64,000 nucleotides of DNA from Desulfosporosinus meridiei DSM 13257 (GTDB lineage Bacteria; Bacillota; Desulfitobacteriia; Desulfitobacteriales; Desulfitobacteriaceae), in NCBI RefSeq assembly GCF_000231385.2, contig NC_018515.1, positions 4,360,501 to 4,424,500 of the forward strand. The letters are read 5' to 3'. Under the pieces are notes generated by a model. It saw only the letters and a list, made by a program, of their open reading frames with translations. It was not told the DNA's origin and did no database searches. Positions 63,997-64,000 of the stretch are shown here, piece by piece (positions within the stretch are counted from its first letter, which is position 1; each line of letters starts with the position of its first letter). Position numbers and translations under genes: made by a program.

Positions 63997-64000
63997 CCGG

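Overview
The window looks like a chromosomal segment of an anaerobic, endospore-forming Firmicute of class Clostridia, most like the Desulfosporosinus/Desulfitobacterium group. The reasons are the gene order (mreBCD-mrdA-minCDE-rodA-SpoIVFA/SpoIVFB-like pair-radical SAM pair-RNase G), sporulation-type proteases (LonB, M50 peptidase), Rex, citramalate synthase, a ykkC-type leader and frequent TTG/GTG starts. The genus is inferred from gene content only.

Layout. 1-17.6 kb (mostly minus strand): a cell-shape and division cluster (maf, radC, mreB, mreC, mreD, mrdA, minC, minD, minE, rodA, a degenerate M23 protein, an M50 protease), then two radical-SAM-associated genes and the start of RNase E/G. 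Two small toxin-antitoxin-type loci sit inside it. 17.6-25 kb: repeat-rich DNA with aspA, cimA (behind a ykkC-class, probably ppGpp, riboswitch) and rex. 25-34 kb: a SPOR protein, pit plus DUF47, folC, valS behind a T-box, and an FMN-binding glutamate-synthase-like protein. 34-44 kb: surface, transport and accessory genes (cell-wall-binding protein, AAA ATPase, nitroreductase, LysM-ferritin-like fusion, EamA and CaCA transporters, signal peptidase I). 44-55 kb: protein quality control (engB, lon, lonB, clpX, tig) interrupted by a group II intron. clpP is missing from its usual place between tig and clpX. 55-64 kb: five tRNA genes, small membrane proteins, rph-rdgB and a P-loop protein.

The most unusual content is non-coding. 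The spaces between otherwise conserved genes are filled with 130-400 bp structured repeat elements. Family A folds into nested stems with two hairpins, both with GTCC-type loops. Families B, C, D and fragment E share one conserved apical sequence (GGTTCACAT, a short gap, then CCCAGAGGTT) on stems whose sequence differs between copies while pairing is kept. Compensatory changes seen by eye in several stems suggest selection on structure, possibly as RNA. Several copies abut stop codons or terminators. One A copy supplies the last codons and stop of cimA, one B copy lies between the valS T-box and valS, and one D copy carries the group II intron. I know of no described family with this core, but I could not search for one.
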